Source of the DNA: Desulfomonile tiedjei
GTDB lineage: Bacteria > Desulfobacterota > Desulfomonilia > Desulfomonilales > Desulfomonilaceae
Direction: 5' to 3'
Length of the DNA stretch: 6,780 nucleotides
Assembly: GCA_020718965.1 (NCBI GenBank)
Contig: DYRE01000026.1
Coordinates: forward strand, 1-6,780
Part shown: piece after piece, positions 5,360 through 6,780 of the stretch
How the letters are laid out: each line of letters opens with the position of its first letter
Position numbering within the stretch: position 1 is the stretch's first letter
Program-made: the position numbers and the translations under genes
The notes under the pieces: generated by a model
Databases searched by the model: none
What the model was told of the DNA's origin: nothing
What the model saw: the letters and a program-made list of their open reading frames with translations, nothing else

Positions 5360-6772
5360 ATGCCTGGCGCAAAACCTAAGGAAATACCAGTAGGGAAATA
5401 CGACCTATCCAAGCCGGAAGTCCTTTTCTTCATCGCAGGACCATGTGTAATTGAAAATCGGGAATGTACGCTGGAAGTGGCCAGTGAAATCGCCAGAATC
5501 AGCAATGCCCATGAAATTCCCATTCTGTTCAAATCGTCATTTGACAAAGCCAATCGCACATCTATCGATTCTTTCAGGGGACCGGGGATAAAAAAGGGTC
5601 TGGAGATACTCTCAGATGTCAAATCATTAACGGGTCTACCAGTGGTATCAGACATCCATTCGGCCGAACAGGCTCAACAGGCTGGGGAAACGTTGGACGT
5701 CGTTCAAATACCGGCGTTTCTGAGCCGTCAGACTGATCTTTTGATAGCGGCGGGCCTCACGGGGAGAACTGTAAACATAAAAAAGGGACAGTTTCAGGCC
5801 CCTCAGGACATGCGACATGCCGTTGAAAAGATTTTGTCAACGGGAAACTCGAAGATTTTACTGACCGAGCGGGGGACTAGTTTTGGATATAATGACTTGG
5901 TAGCGGACATGCGATCGATCGACAGAATGAAACCACTGGGTTTTCCTGTAATATTTGACGCAACTCATTCAGCGCAATTTCCGGGCACAGACTGTGGACG
6001 ATCTGGTGGAGATAGAACACTAGCCCCTATACTGGCCCGCGCTGCGGTAGGCGCAGGCGCAAACGGCATATTCATTGAGACCCATCCAGACCCGGATAGG
6101 GCGTTGTGTGACGGACCCAACTCATTGGCGCTGAAGGATTTGGAGCCCCTTTTATTGAATCTCATTCAAATTCACCGTTTGATTCCAATAGATAAGCCTC
6201 AACAAAAAAACAATATGAGATTTGAATCTGAAAGTCTGTCTAATCAGTCCGAAAGTCTAATTGATCGCCTCAGGAAGATAAAATTAATAATTTTCGACGT
6301 TGATGGCGTGTTGACGGATGGAAAAATTGTGTTTTGCGGAAATGACCTGGAGATAAAGTCTTTTCATGTCAGGGACGGACATGGAATCAAACTCGCAATC
6401 AGGAGTGGATTGGATGTAGCCCTTGTTACAGGTAGGACATCTGTCGTGGTCAGTCGAAGAGCAGCCGATCTTGGTATAGAAAAGATCTTCCAGGGAATAT
6501 GGGACAAAAAGCCGGTAATGGAAAAACTCATGCTGGAATGTGGTTTGACTAACGAAGAAATAGCCGTTGTTGGAGACGATGTAGTTGACATACCAATTCT
6601 TCGATTGGCCGGACTGGCTGCAACAACTCCTGAGGCTCCAATAGAAGTAAGAAGGGAGGTTCACTACGTGACATCTCTTCCTGGAGGATCTGGAGCGGCC
6701 AGAGAAATAGTTGAAATGATCATGAAAGCTCAGGATAAATGGGCGCAAGTGATGAAACGATATTACCAATGA
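5360..6772 (+). CDS. kdsA-kdsC: fused Kdo-8-phosphate synthase / Kdo-8-phosphate phosphatase
   Basis: One uninterrupted 470-residue frame carries two complete Kdo-synthesis enzymes. Residues 1 to about 275 are KdsA, which condenses PEP with D-arabinose 5-phosphate: FIAGPCVIEN (25-33), FKSSFDKANRTS (from 57), VQIPAFLSRQTDLL, NIKKGQFQAP, LTERGTSFGYNDLV, IFDATHS and the IETHPDP...CDGP segment. C29, H203, E240 and D251 match the metal ligands of the metal-dependent class (Aquifex type); E. coli has Asn in place of the Cys. Residues from about 286 are KdsC, a HAD phosphatase that makes free Kdo: DVDGVLTDG with D313 and D315, VTGRTS with T357 and R359, lysines 383-384, GDDVVDIP with D406, D407 and D410, and the C-terminal LPGGSGAAREIVE. 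Each half is full length, so this is a true fusion, a frameshift-regulated gene or a sequencing artefact in an A7 tract. It follows pyrG by 24 bp and overlaps the next start. The protein should be cytosolic and feed LPS synthesis. Confidence 0.9.
   Translation: MPGAKPKEIPVGKYDLSKPEVLFFIAGPCVIENRECTLEVASEIARISNAHEIPILFKSSFDKANRTSIDSFRGPGIKKGLEILSDVKSLTGLPVVSDIHSAEQAQQAGETLDVVQIPAFLSRQTDLLIAAGLTGRTVNIKKGQFQAPQDMRHAVEKILSTGNSKILLTERGTSFGYNDLVADMRSIDRMKPLGFPVIFDATHSAQFPGTDCGRSGGDRTLAPILARAAVGAGANGIFIETHPDPDRALCDGPNSLALKDLEPLLLNLIQIHRLIPIDKPQQKNNMRFESESLSNQSESLIDRLRKIKLIIFDVDGVLTDGKIVFCGNDLEIKSFHVRDGHGIKLAIRSGLDVALVTGRTSVVVSRRAADLGIEKIFQGIWDKKPVMEKLMLECGLTNEEIAVVGDDVVDIPILRLAGLAATTPEAPIEVRREVHYVTSLPGGSGAAREIVEMIMKAQDKWAQVMKRYYQ
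6205..6211 (+). other. candidate slippery heptamer A_AAA_AAC at the kdsA/kdsC junction
   Basis: The codons CAA AAA AAC put A_AAA_AAC in the exact register for -1 tandem slippage, within a run of seven A (6204-6210). In the -1 frame a TGA follows at 6223-6225. In the +1 frame a TGA follows at 6216-6218. Either slip would therefore end translation and give a free KdsA of about 288 residues. No Shine-Dalgarno-like stimulator upstream and no strong stem downstream were found by eye, so function is unproven. Confidence 0.35.
6230..6258 (+). repeat. short direct repeat in the KdsA-KdsC linker
   Basis: GAAAGTCT occurs at 6230-6237 and again at 6251-6258, 21 bases apart and in frame, encoding the peptide repeat SESL-SNQ-SESL just before the phosphatase domain. 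It may be a small tandem expansion that lengthened the linker. The sequence is polar and probably flexible. Confidence 0.5.
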
Positions 6773-6780
6773 TGAACAAC
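6769..6780 (+). CDS. probable start of the next gene (partial, product not visible)
   Basis: ATGATGAACAAC begins inside the kdsC stop, giving an ATGA overlap (ATG 6769-6771, stop TGA 6770-6772), with a second ATG at 6772. Only four codons are in the window. No clear ribosome site precedes it, which fits translational coupling. In many proteobacteria kdsC is followed by lptC, so this is a reasonable guess from context only. Confidence 0.35.

Noticed and set aside
6284..6769. Long minus-strand open frame opposite the kdsC half
   Set aside because: Antisense shadow of a well-conserved phosphatase; its translation shows no domain.

Overview
The window looks like a chromosomal segment of a Gram-negative anaerobe, most likely a deltaproteobacterium in the broad sense (Desulfobacterota or Syntrophobacteria type). 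This placement is an inference. It rests on Kdo/lipopolysaccharide genes, a YqeC-type selenium/molybdenum hydroxylase accessory gene, a small cysteine-rich protein, moderate G+C and use of TTG starts. There is no RNA gene, insertion sequence, prophage or CRISPR array.

Layout. Positions 1-209 hold at most the tail of an upstream reading frame. Positions 219-1544 (+) encode a membrane-anchored protein of unknown function with two membrane helices, a long polar linker and two carboxypeptidase-regulatory-like beta domains. It converges, with only 6 bp between stop codons, on a minus-strand pair: a 66-residue cysteine-rich protein (2430-2630) followed by yqeC (1551-2375). Positions 2631-2714 are a short divergent promoter region. 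Rightward from there run purC (2715-3611), pyrG (3710-5335) and a single continuous frame joining kdsA to kdsC (5360-6772). The next gene probably starts at 6769 inside the kdsC stop codon.

How the genes fit together. PurC and PyrG are housekeeping nucleotide enzymes: purine synthesis, and CTP supply. CTP is also needed to activate Kdo as CMP-Kdo. The KdsA-KdsC protein would carry out two steps of Kdo synthesis: condensation of PEP with arabinose 5-phosphate, then dephosphorylation of Kdo 8-phosphate. The pyrG-kdsA-kdsC order followed by a tightly coupled gene resembles the Kdo/LPS-export clusters of proteobacteria.

The points most worth a second look are the KdsA-KdsC fusion and the junction joining the two halves. 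That junction carries an in-register A_AAA_AAC heptamer, immediate stop codons in both other frames and an ATG right after it. This could let one gene give both a free KdsA and the fused enzyme. The next most interesting item is the cysteine-rich small protein placed just ahead of yqeC.
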